DNA of 64,000 bases, from positions 125,091 through 189,090 of the forward strand of contig NZ_JAPPRR010000002.1 in NCBI RefSeq assembly GCF_026719705.1, in the 5' to 3' direction. Both the position numbers and the translations under genes were made by a program. Shown piece after piece: positions 8,439 to 17,295 of the stretch; position 1 is the stretch's first letter; the number at the start of each line of letters is the position of its first letter. Below the pieces are notes generated by a model, which saw nothing but the letters and a program-made list of their open reading frames with translations, was not told where the DNA came from and searched no databases. The stretch comes from Pseudokordiimonas caeni. GTDB lineage: Bacteria > Pseudomonadota > Alphaproteobacteria > Sphingomonadales > Kordiimonadaceae.

Positions 8439-8867
8439 TCACGCCGGCCAGCTGACGATATGGTCTTCGAAGTCACCCGCCACGCGCTCGTCAACCGCGC
8501 GACCGGCGACCGTCTGGCCTGCCTTCAGCGTGCTTGTCGGATCACCCGTCACCAGCGGATGCCAGTCCGGCAGGTCCTTGCCTTCGGCGAGCAGCCGGTA
8601 GGCGCAGGTGGACGGCATCCAGGCGAAGCTTTCTATATTCTGCGCCGTCAGCACCGTGCAATTGGCGACATAACGCTTGCGTTCGGGATAGCGCTTGCAG
8701 CGCGCCGTCGTCAGGTCAAGCATCCGGCAGGCGACATCCGTATAGTGGATCTCGCCCGTGTCCTCGTCTTCGAGCTTGTGCAGGCAGCATTTGCCGCAGC
8801 CGTCACACAGACTTTCCCATTCGGCCTGCGAAAGAGCGGCTAGCGGCTTGTCGCGCCAGAATGCCAT
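8439..8867 (-). CDS. YcgN family cysteine-cluster protein (UPF0260)
   Basis: This is a 142-residue member of the YcgN/UPF0260 family. The N-terminal LCDGCGKCCLHKLEDEDTG and the following Cys residues in ACRMLDLTTARCKRYPERK form a CxxCxxCC-type cluster suggestive of metal or Fe-S binding, and WMPSTCAYR is also conserved. The molecular function is unknown. It is coupled to the upstream SCO gene by a one-base TGATG stop/start overlap, which is a context hint only (SCO proteins handle copper). Confidence 0.9.
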   Translation of the reverse strand: MAFWRDKPLAALSQAEWESLCDGCGKCCLHKLEDEDTGEIHYTDVACRMLDLTTARCKRYPERKRYVANCTVLTAQNIESFAWMPSTCAYRLLAEGKDLPDWHPLVTGDPTSTLKAGQTVAGRAVDERVAGDFEDHIVSWPA

Positions 8868-9478
8868 CAGGACGCTTTCTCAAGGAGCGGCTTCAGGCCT
8901 TCCTCAATGCTTTCCGGCGTATCGCGCGAGGTGAAGAGACGCTCATACTGGCCGTCCTTGCCCATCAGGAAGATGACCGACAGGTGATCCATCAGATAGC
9001 CCATGGCGCTGCCGGTATCGACCTTGCGGTAATAGACCCGGTATCCCTTGGCGAGTTCGGCAATGGCTTCCGGCGTGCCAGTCAGGCCAATGAGGCGTGG
9101 GTGGAACTGCGGCACATAGCCCGCCAGTTCTTCCGGGCTGTCGCGTTCGGGGTCCACGCTGATGAAAATGGGCTGGATCGGTGTGGTGTCGTAGCCCTCT
9201 TCTTCCAAATTCAGAAGGGCCGATGTCAGCTTCTGCAGTTCGAGCGGGCAAACATCGGGGCAGGCGCTGTAGCCAAAATAGACAAGCATGTAGCGGCCCC
9301 GGAAATCCGTGTCCGAAACAGTTGTGCCCGTATGGGTCGTCAGCGTGAAGGCACCACCCGGTGTGGCAGCGCCAAGATCGGTTTTTGCCGGCTCCGGGGC
9401 GCCGGTAAGGAGCCGCACGCCGATCAGAACGACCAGCACGGCAACGAGGGCCCAGGCAACAAGACGAATGATTTTCAT
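8867..9478 (-). CDS. SCO1/SenC family copper/thiol protein
   Basis: The 203-residue protein is anchored by an N-terminal membrane segment (residues 5-22) and has a thioredoxin-like periplasmic domain. The SCO metal-binding set is complete: C73 and C77 in SACPDVCPLE and H165 in YLMDHLSVIF. SCO proteins deliver copper to the CuA site of cytochrome c oxidase or keep its cysteines reduced. No oxidase gene is in the window. It leads the operon SCO-ycgN-ygjP. Confidence 0.92.
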   Translation of the reverse strand: MKIIRLVAWALVAVLVVLIGVRLLTGAPEPAKTDLGAATPGGAFTLTTHTGTTVSDTDFRGRYMLVYFGYSACPDVCPLELQKLTSALLNLEEEGYDTTPIQPIFISVDPERDSPEELAGYVPQFHPRLIGLTGTPEAIAELAKGYRVYYRKVDTGSAMGYLMDHLSVIFLMGKDGQYERLFTSRDTPESIEEGLKPLLEKAS

Positions 9479-9674
9479 GGCAAGCTCCGTAACAATCCGG
9501 CAACAATCCCGTGAACAGCGCGGACTGTCGGCTGGTCGGGACTTGAGAATCCAGTCCTTATATAGAAAGATGGGGCCGCAATGTCACGGGGGCGCCATCA
9601 CAAACGGCCTGCTATCCCCGAAAAAACGGCGGCACGCCCCCCGCGCGCGCCGGAAAACTGACGATGGAGTTAAC
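9479..9674. other. Intergenic spacer between SCO and ankyrin genes
   Basis: This 196-bp divergent spacer must contain the promoters of both the SCO operon (left) and the ankyrin gene (right). An AT-rich stretch with TTGAGA near 9544 and TATATAG near 9562 could be a promoter, but its spacing is short. I see no ORF, RNA or repeat. Confidence 0.4.
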
Positions 9675-10235
9675 ATGAAGATTCTCGCCCGACTGGGGCT
9701 TGTCCTGTTTATGTCGCTTTTCGCGGCGAACCAAGCCGCCCATGCCATGAGCGACCAGTTCGAACTTTTGAAAGCTGTTGAAAGCAACGATATCGCCAAG
9801 CTGACCGAGCTCCTCAACAAGGGTGTTTCGCCCAACACGCGCCAGCGCACCAGCGGTCAGCCGGCCATCCTGATCGCCGCCCGCAAGGGCAATATGGTGA
9901 TCATGAAGATGCTTCTGGACCATCAGGCCAATCCGGACATGACCGACCGTGGCGGCAGCGAGACGGCGCTGATGGTGCGCGCAACCACCGGCGACGCCGA
10001 GGGGATCAAGATGCTGCTGGATGCCGGCGCGGATATCAACCGCACGGATGCGAGCCTCGAGACCGCGCTGACCAAAGCGGTGCGCAACCGTCAGTTCCGC
10101 GCTGCCCAGATCCTGATCGCGAACAATGCCAACCCCAATGTGCAGGACGTTACCGGCAAGTCGGCGCTCGACTATGCCAAGGAACGGCGCAACAGCCGGA
10201 TGATCCGCCTTCTGGAAGACGCCGGGGCACGCTGA
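9675..10235 (+). CDS. Secreted ankyrin-repeat protein
   Basis: The 186-residue protein begins with a signal peptide (MKILARLGLVLFMSLFAA, likely cleaved after AHA) and is otherwise about five ankyrin repeats. Repeat landmarks include ILIAARKGNMVIMKMLLDHQANPD, EGIKMLLDAGADINR and AAQILIANNANPNV. The fold binds partner proteins; the partner is unknown, and a periplasmic location is inferred from the leader. The ATG at 9675 starts the leader; longer in-frame reading upstream is not signal-like. The next gene begins 44 bp downstream in the same direction. Confidence 0.85.
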   Translation: MKILARLGLVLFMSLFAANQAAHAMSDQFELLKAVESNDIAKLTELLNKGVSPNTRQRTSGQPAILIAARKGNMVIMKMLLDHQANPDMTDRGGSETALMVRATTGDAEGIKMLLDAGADINRTDASLETALTKAVRNRQFRAAQILIANNANPNVQDVTGKSALDYAKERRNSRMIRLLEDAGAR

Positions 10236-10279
10236 CCCCGGCCAACCAGCCCCACAAGCCGCTTCGGAGCAAGCCCCGG

Positions 10280-11230
10280 ATGACCGTCGCCGAAAGCATC
10301 GCCAACTGGAGCTTTCTCCTGATCGCCGCCCTGCTCGTCGATCTGGCGCTTGGGGGCCGGCGCCTGCTTGGCCGCCTGCCCGGGCCGGATCATCTTCTCT
10401 ATGGCCTTGTCTCCGCCATTGCCGCCCGGCTCGACAGGCCGGGGCGAGGCGACGGGACCAATATGGCGCGGGGCCTTCTGATGATCGCGGTTCTCGCGCC
10501 GGCCCTCGCGGGCCTCGGGCATCTTGTCGACCGCGTGGCTTTTGACGGCCGTATCGGCAGCCTGCTGGCGCTCGTGCTTCTCGTCCTCACCATCGGCCAA
10601 CGCGCAGTGTGGGACCTGACCCGTGCCATCGGCAAGGCGCTCGGCGATGGCACGCATCGAGCAGACGAAAACCGTTATGGTGCGGCGCGCTGGGCGCTCG
10701 AGCGGCTCGTGCTGCGGTTCGCCGATGGCCTTGTGGTCAATGCCGTCATCCTGATGATCGGCGGCTTCACGCTGCTGTTGCCTTTCCGGCTGATCGCCGT
10801 GACCGTCTCGACCGGCGCGCCATCGGGCCTCTTGCGCCCCAAGGGTGCCTTTCAGCGCGGGGCAGTGATCCTGCATGAGATTGCAGCCCTACCCGGCACG
10901 CTGATCGCCGGGCTGGTGGTCGCCACCGCCCAATTTTTCGCGCCGCACGGCTCAGCTCGCACCTTCCGTGGTTTCGCGCCGGGCAAAGGACCGTATCTCA
11001 TGTCCCGTGCGCTGCCGATGGGGGTGCTTGCCTACGGCCTTGGCCTCAATTTCAAAAGCGATACAGACCTGCGCGATGACGCGGCACTTTGGTTCGGCCC
11101 GGCGGACGGCCGGGCGCGGCTCGGGCCTGCCGACATTCGCCGCTGTCAGCTTGTCGCGATTGCAGCAACGCTGATCGCCTTCCTTCTGCTGATCGCCCTT
11201 CTTGCCGGAGCCCTGCATGCCAGCAGCTGA
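10280..11230 (+). CDS. CobD/CbiB-like integral membrane protein
   Basis: The 316-residue protein has several membrane segments and the CobD/CbiB pattern. Its start, LIAALLVDLALGGRRLLGRLPGP, resembles the family opening, and a late KGPYLMSRALPMGVLAYGLGL section follows. CobD/CbiB attaches aminopropanol to cobyric acid. The similarity is distant and no other cobalamin gene is nearby, so the catalytic role is not assured. It runs 14 bp into the regB start, so it is probably co-transcribed with regB-regA. Confidence 0.55.
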   Translation: MTVAESIANWSFLLIAALLVDLALGGRRLLGRLPGPDHLLYGLVSAIAARLDRPGRGDGTNMARGLLMIAVLAPALAGLGHLVDRVAFDGRIGSLLALVLLVLTIGQRAVWDLTRAIGKALGDGTHRADENRYGAARWALERLVLRFADGLVVNAVILMIGGFTLLLPFRLIAVTVSTGAPSGLLRPKGAFQRGAVILHEIAALPGTLIAGLVVATAQFFAPHGSARTFRGFAPGKGPYLMSRALPMGVLAYGLGLNFKSDTDLRDDAALWFGPADGRARLGPADIRRCQLVAIAATLIAFLLLIALLAGALHASS

Positions 11231-12524
11231 CAATTCAAGCGACGGCCTGATCGCGCCCCTCAGCACCGGTGGCTCGGTGCGCCTTGGCAGCCTTGTCCAG
11301 ATTCGCTGGATGGCTGTTGTCGGGCAGTTCGCAAGCATTCTGGTCGTCAATTTCTGGCTGGGGTTCGATCTGCCACTGCTGGCGACGCTTTTGCTGATCG
11401 GCCTTTCCGCCTTCGTCAATGTGGCCGTCGGCGTCGGGCGCGATGCCAATACCCGCATCAGCGACGGCGAAGCCGCCCTGCAACTGGGGTTTGATCTTGT
11501 CGTCCTCGCCCTGCTGCTGTTCCTGACCGGCGGGCTTGCCAACCCGTTCTCGGTGCTGCTTCTGGCCCCGACGAGCGTTTCGGCATCGGTCCTTCGGGCC
11601 CGCAGCACGGTCGCGCTGCTCGCCCTCGCACTTGCCGCCGTCACCGGGCTCGCCTTTACGCCCTACCCGCTGCCGTTCGGTGTGAATGGCTATACGCTTG
11701 ATCCCCTGCATCTGGCGGGCGCCTGGGTTGCCCTGTCCTTCGCCATGATCTTTCTCGCGGCCTATACGGGCCATCTGGCACGCGAGAGCCGGTCGCGCGC
11801 CGATGCGCTGGCGGCGAGCCATATTGCGCTTGAACGCGAGCAGCGCCTTTCTGCCCTTGGGACCCTGGCCGCTGCCGCCGCCCATGAGCTGGGCACGCCG
11901 CTTGGCACCATTTACCTCACCGCGCACGACCTGAAAGACACCTGCCCCGAAGACAATCCGGCGCTTGCCGATATCGAGCTGATCATTTCCGAAACCGCAC
12001 GCTGCCGCGAAATCCTCGCCGAGCTTGGCGCCAGCCGTCAGGGGACGGTTGACCATTTCGCGCAGCAAAGCCTGGAGGCGATCCTGCGCGAAGCTGCAGC
12101 CCCCCATGAGCATCGCGGCATTCATATAAGGTTTGAACCCGTGGGCGAGGTGCCGCAGATGGCGCGGAGTGCGGAGGCCATCCATGCCTTCCGCAATATC
12201 ATCGAAAATGCCACGGGATATGCCACCAGCGAGGTCACCATCCGTTTCGGGTCGGACGGTGGCCAGACGCTGGTGACGATCGGCGATGACGGGCCGGGTT
12301 TCGATCCAGCCATTGTGCGCGACCTCGGGGAGCCGTATGTAACGACACGCGAGATCGAAGCCGGACGCGACGGCGGCATGGGGCTTGGGCTGTTCATCGC
12401 CCGCACGCTCCTGGAACGCACGGGCGCACGGGTGAGCTTCGGCACGAGTCCCGAAGGCGGTGCCGAGATCGGCATCATCTGGACCGCACCGCCGAAGACG
12501 CCAGGGGAAGGAGACACCAGATGA
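11217..12524 (+). CDS. regB: Redox-sensing histidine kinase RegB/PrrB/ActS family
   Basis: This 435-residue protein has about six N-terminal membrane helices including the quinone-site motif GGLANPF (RegB has GGLNNPF). The H-box is AAAAHELGTPLGTIYL with phospho-His H223, followed by the ATPase motifs GDDGPGFDP and GGMGLGLFIA. C263 lies exactly 40 residues after H223, matching the H225/C265 spacing of the Rhodobacter RegB redox switch. RegB phosphorylates RegA when the quinone pool is reduced, controlling respiration and energy genes. The ATG at 11217 with CCGGAG upstream is preferred to the TTG at 11202. It overlaps regA by ATGA. Confidence 0.92.
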   Translation: MPAADNSSDGLIAPLSTGGSVRLGSLVQIRWMAVVGQFASILVVNFWLGFDLPLLATLLLIGLSAFVNVAVGVGRDANTRISDGEAALQLGFDLVVLALLLFLTGGLANPFSVLLLAPTSVSASVLRARSTVALLALALAAVTGLAFTPYPLPFGVNGYTLDPLHLAGAWVALSFAMIFLAAYTGHLARESRSRADALAASHIALEREQRLSALGTLAAAAAHELGTPLGTIYLTAHDLKDTCPEDNPALADIELIISETARCREILAELGASRQGTVDHFAQQSLEAILREAAAPHEHRGIHIRFEPVGEVPQMARSAEAIHAFRNIIENATGYATSEVTIRFGSDGGQTLVTIGDDGPGFDPAIVRDLGEPYVTTREIEAGRDGGMGLGLFIARTLLERTGARVSFGTSPEGGAEIGIIWTAPPKTPGEGDTR

Positions 12525-13051
12525 CCACAAACGACCGCAGCCTGCTGATCGTGGAGGACGACCGCGCCTTCCGCACCCGCCTGCAACTGAGCATGGAGCG
12601 GCGCGGCTTCGCCGTGGCGGCAGCTGAAAGCCTTGAGGAAGGCCAGCGTCTGGCCAGCGAAAACCCACCCGCCTTTGCCGTCCTCGACATGCGGCTGACC
12701 GATGGCAACGGCGTCGATCTGGTGCCCCTGCTGCGCGAGCTCAATCCCGCCATGCGGATCGTCATCCTCACCGGTTACGGCAATATCGCCAGCGCCGTGG
12801 CCGCTGTGAAGGCGGGCGCTGTGGATTATCTTGCAAAGCCCGCAAGCGCGGAAGAAATCGAAGCGGCCCTCATGGCCATTCGCGAAGCACCGCCGCCGCC
12901 CGACAATCCGATGTCCGCCGACCGAGTGAAGTGGGAGCATATCCAGCGCGTGTATGAGCTGTGCAACCGCAATGTCTCGGAAACCGCCCGGCGGCTTGGC
13001 ATGCACCGCCGCACGCTGCAGCGGATTCTCGCCAAGAAATCACCCCAGTAA
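12521..13051 (+). CDS. regA: Redox response regulator RegA/PrrA/ActR family
   Basis: The 176-residue protein has a receiver domain (VEDD acidic pocket, phospho-acceptor D56 in AVLDMRLTDG, K at DYLAKPA). A Pro-rich linker (APPPPDNP) and a Fis-type helix-turn-helix (NVSETARRLGMHRRTLQRILAKKSP) complete the invariant RegA architecture. The linker and the helix-turn-helix are nearly unchanged across alphaproteobacteria. It is translated through the 4-bp overlap with regB. Confidence 0.95.
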   Translation: MTTNDRSLLIVEDDRAFRTRLQLSMERRGFAVAAAESLEEGQRLASENPPAFAVLDMRLTDGNGVDLVPLLRELNPAMRIVILTGYGNIASAVAAVKAGAVDYLAKPASAEEIEAALMAIREAPPPPDNPMSADRVKWEHIQRVYELCNRNVSETARRLGMHRRTLQRILAKKSPQ

Positions 13052-13057
13052 GATGGA

Positions 13058-14290
13058 TCAGATCGTGGCCGGTGCCACGGCCTTGCCCTGGAAGAGCGTC
13101 ACGCCCTGCTTGGTTGCAACGTCGAGGTCCCCGACGTCATCGACCCCGTCCATGATCACCCGTGCCTTGCCGACAGAATCGATAAGATAGGCAACCGCCT
13201 TCTTGACCGGGGTTTCCCACCAGCCGGGCACATCACCGGCCGGGCAGCGCACCTTGAAGAACTCGACCGGCACATTGCCGGGCTGGAACCAGGCGAGGCC
13301 TTCGGCGCCGACATCGGAAAGCGCGAGGCGGAAGCCGCGTTCGCGGGCAAAATCGCAAGCCTTGTTGAATTCGACCGGCCGTTCGACCGCATCCTTCACC
13401 GAAAATTCGAGCACGACCTTGGCGCGCGACAGGCCGCCAAGCGACCGTTCGAACATTTCAAAGCCCTTGCTGTTCACCGCATGGCTTGTCACCCGCACCA
13501 TCGAGGCGAGCGAATGTTCATTCGCCATGTTCGGACCGCTTGCCAGCAGGCGTTCGGTCACAAAATCCTCGATATAGCCGGCAAGCCAGCGATCCCCGCG
13601 CAACTGCACGCCAGCAAGAAGGGTTTCGGTGATTACCGAGAAGGGGATCGAGCGGTGAACCATCACCGGCGTTTGCGGCGCACCGGGCATCACAGCCACG
13701 ATGCCCTGCTTGCGGACAAGGCCGCTGACGTCGGCGCCGTGCAAGGCCTTGGTAAGAACCACGAACAATTCCGGGTCCAGTGATTTGACCACGACCTGCT
13801 TGTCCGGGCGATCGACCGGCACAAGGGATATCTTCTTGGCAGCGATCCCCGCCGGTTTGGGATTGGCAAGTGCGAGTTCTTCGCGCACCAGTTCGTCCAT
13901 CTGCGCCTTGAAGGTGGCCCCGTCGGTATCGAGGTTGTACCAGCCGACGAACATGTCGCTTTTGCCGGGGGCGGGGTTCAGCCCCTGAATGATGTCGGAA
14001 TCCTTCAGATCCTTCCGCGCCTTGACGAGATAGGCCTCGATCTCGACATCGTCGATCCCGCGGGCGGTGAATACGATGTCGCCGAGCCCTGCCATCGTCT
14101 GGTGCAGCACACCGGGACGCGACAGGAGGGGCTTCAATGTTGCAGCAAGCGCGCGACGGAAATAGCTGTCCCTGAAGTGCCGCTCGAGCCCCGAAAGGCG
14201 AATATGCACAGCGCGCCGTCCGTCGGGGTGAGCAACGGCATTGGCGACAAAATCGGTAAACTGTTTCAGGGCTTTGGGATCAACCGCCAT
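13058..14290 (-). CDS. Degenerate EAL-domain protein (pseudo-phosphodiesterase)
   Basis: This 410-residue protein with no membrane segment ends in an EAL-like fold at about residues 290-410. ERGFRLALSDVGAEGLAWF stands where active enzymes have DDFGTGYSSL, FFKVRC replaces the LKID strand, and ARVIMDGVDDVGDLDVATKQG plus LFQGKAVAP mirrors the VAEGVE...FQGY end. The EAL signature and metal-binding acids are lost, so c-di-GMP hydrolysis is unlikely; ligand binding or a structural role remains possible. The N-terminal half could be a decayed GGDEF-like domain (weak). The ATG at 14290 is used. It follows the LapG-like protease gene by 40 bp in the same operon. Confidence 0.72.
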   Translation of the reverse strand: MAVDPKALKQFTDFVANAVAHPDGRRAVHIRLSGLERHFRDSYFRRALAATLKPLLSRPGVLHQTMAGLGDIVFTARGIDDVEIEAYLVKARKDLKDSDIIQGLNPAPGKSDMFVGWYNLDTDGATFKAQMDELVREELALANPKPAGIAAKKISLVPVDRPDKQVVVKSLDPELFVVLTKALHGADVSGLVRKQGIVAVMPGAPQTPVMVHRSIPFSVITETLLAGVQLRGDRWLAGYIEDFVTERLLASGPNMANEHSLASMVRVTSHAVNSKGFEMFERSLGGLSRAKVVLEFSVKDAVERPVEFNKACDFARERGFRLALSDVGAEGLAWFQPGNVPVEFFKVRCPAGDVPGWWETPVKKAVAYLIDSVGKARVIMDGVDDVGDLDVATKQGVTLFQGKAVAPATI

Positions 14291-14330
14291 TATAGTTTTT
14301 CTCAAAATTCTGGAAACGAAAGAACCAGAC

Positions 14331-15119
14331 TCAGGACCGGGCGCGGCGTCGCTGGTGAAGCCACCAGCCGGTTTCATTGATCGAATAAACCGGCCGGTAA
14401 TGCAATATCTTTTGCTGCGGCAACACGGCATCCACCTGATTGTCGAGAATGAATACATCCGATCCGAGTGTGACCGCGAGAACTGCGTGTGCAATTCGCA
14501 GATTTTCGTCCTGCACGATCACGAGCCGCATCGATGCCGGATCGAAGCCCAGCCGCTTGAGCGTCACATATTTGCTGATCGCATAATCCTCGCAGTCGCC
14601 GTCTTTCAGGAAAAATTCGCGAGGGGTCGCCCAATAATCCGGCACACCCCAGTTTTCGGGATCGATGATATAGGGGGTGCGGTTCATGTAATCATTGACC
14701 GCCTTCAGCTTTTCCATCGGCGATCTTTGCTGCGCCTCGGCCACCAGATTTTCCCAGGATTCCCGCCCGCAGGTGAGCCGCTTGTCGCGGCCGCAGGCCT
14801 CGGAATCCTGCACGCCATGTTTCATTGCAGCATCCGCCCGGCCGATTTCATTCCGGTCAGCAGCACTCCGGCGCCACATGTCGCTCCATTTGGTGAAGGC
14901 GCTCAGATCCTTCGAGGCAATCTCTGTGCTGCCGAAAAGGCCCGGCACGGCCTTGGCCGGCTCGACAGCGGCGGGCGCTGCCGTCTTCATCGGTGCTGGC
15001 TGCGCTGTCACCGGGCGGGAAACGGGCGGCGCAGTCGCGGGCACAGACAAGGCCATACCCGCGTCCGGGGGCGGCGCCAGCCATATGCAGAAAACGATCG
15101 ACTGGATAAGCGACGCCAT
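14331..15119 (-). CDS. BTLCP-type transglutaminase-like cysteine protease (LapG-like)
   Basis: This 262-residue protein has a hydrophobic N-terminus followed by an Ala/Pro-rich linker, so it is probably exported. The bacterial transglutaminase-like cysteine protease domain has the full triad context: Cys in LKDGDCEDYAISKY, His in RIAHAVLAV and Asp in FILDNQVDAV. Conserved YWATPREF precedes the Cys. In Pseudomonas, the relative LapG cleaves a giant adhesin under c-di-GMP control. No adhesin or LapD is in this window. The ATG at 15119 has GAGGGG five bases upstream. It is divergent from the degenerate HD-GYP sensor gene. Confidence 0.85.
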   Translation of the reverse strand: MASLIQSIVFCIWLAPPPDAGMALSVPATAPPVSRPVTAQPAPMKTAAPAAVEPAKAVPGLFGSTEIASKDLSAFTKWSDMWRRSAADRNEIGRADAAMKHGVQDSEACGRDKRLTCGRESWENLVAEAQQRSPMEKLKAVNDYMNRTPYIIDPENWGVPDYWATPREFFLKDGDCEDYAISKYVTLKRLGFDPASMRLVIVQDENLRIAHAVLAVTLGSDVFILDNQVDAVLPQQKILHYRPVYSINETGWWLHQRRRARS

Positions 15120-15228
15120 CTGGCCCCTCAAAACAATTGTACCGATTCCCATTCTGATTCAACATAGTCGCCGTTTCAACCGGCAGCTAGCATTGCTGTC
15201 GGAACCGGTGAGTGACGAGGGGGCAGGA

Positions 15229-17295
15229 ATGCAGACGATGGATCAGGGAAAAACCGGCTGGTGGATTGGCGGCGGGCTTGTGGCGCTGGCGCTGGTTGTC
15301 GGGTTTCTGCTGATCAACAGCTTTGCCGATGCCCGCGAGGCGGAAGATATGGGCCGCTGGCGCGACCGGATGGAAATCGTCGCCGACAGCCGCGCCGCCG
15401 ATGCATCCGCCTGGCTCAACCGCTATCTCGCACAGGTCGAAGAAATCGCTGCCGACCCGACGGTCGAGCTTTATGCAGCGGGCCTGATGGGGATAGACGA
15501 CCCGGCCGTTGTCGAGGCGCAGCGCAATTATGTGCTGAACTATCTGTCGGCGGAGGCCGACCGTAGCGGCTTCCACGAGCAACGCGCGCTGGACCCGGTC
15601 AACGCCAATGTGAAACGCCCGCAGCGGGCCGGCCTCGGTCTTCTGTCCGTCAATGGCGGCGCACCGCTGGTGGCAACCCGGGGTATGCCGTCGCTTGCCG
15701 GCCACGACTGGCGCGAGGGCCGCACCGGCAGCTTCATCGCGCTCGGCCCCCAGCTTGAAGACAAGACACCGCTTGTGCTGTTCGCGGCCCCCGTGAAAGC
15801 GCCCGAAGGGGCGGCCGCCAGGTTAACCGCCGCATGGGTCATCGGCGCCCGGCCGCTTGACGAAGATTTTCTCGCGACCCTCAAGCAACCCGGGGATGCC
15901 ACTCGCACGGCGGAAACCTATCTCGCCATGCCAGCGGGCGCGAACGGGCCCGATACGGTGATCTCACTGACCCCGCTTGCCGGCGGTGGCCGCGTTGGCG
16001 AGGTGCGCCGTGACGCGGCCGCGAGCTTCGCCATCGCCACCCCCGGCGGCTTTGCCACCCTCGCGGGCTACACAGGCGAGAAGGTTCTGGTCACCGGGCG
16101 CGAGCTGACCGCCCCCGTGCCCTGGATACTGGTGCACACGATCAGCGCGTCGGAAGCCATGGCCGATATCGAGGCCCGCCGGACGAGCCTTGAAATCACC
16201 CTTGGCATCACCGGCATCGCGCTTCTTGTCGTCCTTGTACTCGTGTGGCGTTACGGCGTTTCGCAGCGCCTGATGGCGGCCTATCGCACGCAAGCAGCGC
16301 TGAGCACCGAAAACGAGCTTCTGAGCCAGTTCCTGCAACATGTGAGCGACGCGCAGCCGACCGCCATCGCAGCCCTTGCCGACGACGGCACCGTGCGTTT
16401 CGTGAACCGGGGCATGACGACGCTTGTGGGGCTCGACCGCGACGACATGATCGACCGCCAGTTTCTGCCCGTGTTCAACCGCGACACCGCGCGCATTCTG
16501 GGTGACGGCATCACCCATGCGCTCGCCGGCGACAGTTCGCAGGCGCTTGTCACCCACACGCTGGGCGGCGAACCACGCCACTTTCAGGTCGACTTCGTGG
16601 CCGTAGACGACAGTTCGCAGGGCACGTCAACCCTTGTCGTCATGCAGGATATCACCGACCTGATCCGCGCCCACGAACGCAGCGAAGCCTTGCTTGGCCA
16701 GTTGATCGGCGTGCTGACCAACATCATCGATTCCCGCGATCCCTTCAGCCGTCATCATTCGGCGCGGGTCGCCAAAGTCGCCGAAGCCATCGGCGCCGAG
16801 CTTGGCTGGGATGACGTACGCCTGAAGGCCGTCTCCATCGCCGGCAGGCTCGTCAATATCGGCAAGATTTTTGTGCCGATTTCGGTGCTGACGAAGGAAA
16901 GCCCGCTTGATGCCGCAGAACTGGCGCTGGTGCGTGACAGCATCCGCAAAGGCGCAGCCCTCCTGAAGGACCTCGATTTCGAGGGGCCTGTCTATCGCAG
17001 CCTTGCCGAACTGCAGGCCCATATGGACGGCAGCGGCGAACCCGCCGGCCTTTCTGGCGATGCCATCGAGCCGGCGGCTCGCGTGCTGGCCGTCGCCAAC
17101 GCCTTCATCGCCATGGTTTCGGCGCGCGCCCACCGGGGCGGCCTCGGGTTCGACAAGGCGATGACCCTGCTGATGGAAGAAGCGGGCAAGCGCTATGATC
17201 GCAAGGCCGTGGCAGCGCTTCAGAATGTCCTTGAAAACAAGGGCGGCCGCGAGGACTGGGCCGGCTTCGGGGAAGTGCCCGGTAGCGACGCCTAG
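15229..17295 (+). CDS. Membrane sensor with PAS and degenerate HD-GYP domain
   Basis: The 688-residue protein has TM1 at about residues 10-31, a periplasmic sensor region of about 290 residues, TM2 near 322-342, a PAS domain at about 357-475 and an HD-GYP-like domain at about 497-670. Active HD-GYP phosphodiesterases need HD, later His residues and GYP. Here the first His survives (RHHSARVAKVAEAIG), but LLHDIGKI has become RLVNIGKI near residue 540, the HHE region is LQAHMDGSG, GYP is GEP and VAD is VAN. It is therefore probably catalytically dead. The ATG at 15229 has GGCAGGA upstream. The gene overlaps the convergent Hpt gene by 4 bp. Confidence 0.82.
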   Translation: MQTMDQGKTGWWIGGGLVALALVVGFLLINSFADAREAEDMGRWRDRMEIVADSRAADASAWLNRYLAQVEEIAADPTVELYAAGLMGIDDPAVVEAQRNYVLNYLSAEADRSGFHEQRALDPVNANVKRPQRAGLGLLSVNGGAPLVATRGMPSLAGHDWREGRTGSFIALGPQLEDKTPLVLFAAPVKAPEGAAARLTAAWVIGARPLDEDFLATLKQPGDATRTAETYLAMPAGANGPDTVISLTPLAGGGRVGEVRRDAAASFAIATPGGFATLAGYTGEKVLVTGRELTAPVPWILVHTISASEAMADIEARRTSLEITLGITGIALLVVLVLVWRYGVSQRLMAAYRTQAALSTENELLSQFLQHVSDAQPTAIAALADDGTVRFVNRGMTTLVGLDRDDMIDRQFLPVFNRDTARILGDGITHALAGDSSQALVTHTLGGEPRHFQVDFVAVDDSSQGTSTLVVMQDITDLIRAHERSEALLGQLIGVLTNIIDSRDPFSRHHSARVAKVAEAIGAELGWDDVRLKAVSIAGRLVNIGKIFVPISVLTKESPLDAAELALVRDSIRKGAALLKDLDFEGPVYRSLAELQAHMDGSGEPAGLSGDAIEPAARVLAVANAFIAMVSARAHRGGLGFDKAMTLLMEEAGKRYDRKAVAALQNVLENKGGREDWAGFGEVPGSDA

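Noticed and set aside
10280-11230. A cobalamin biosynthesis cluster
   Set aside because: No other cob/cbi gene or cobalamin riboswitch is present, so only a CobD-like membrane protein is claimed.
14695-15228. N-terminal extension of the HD-GYP sensor by 178 codons
   Set aside because: It would run through the protease gene on the other strand; the ATG at 15229 has a ribosome site and directly precedes TM1.
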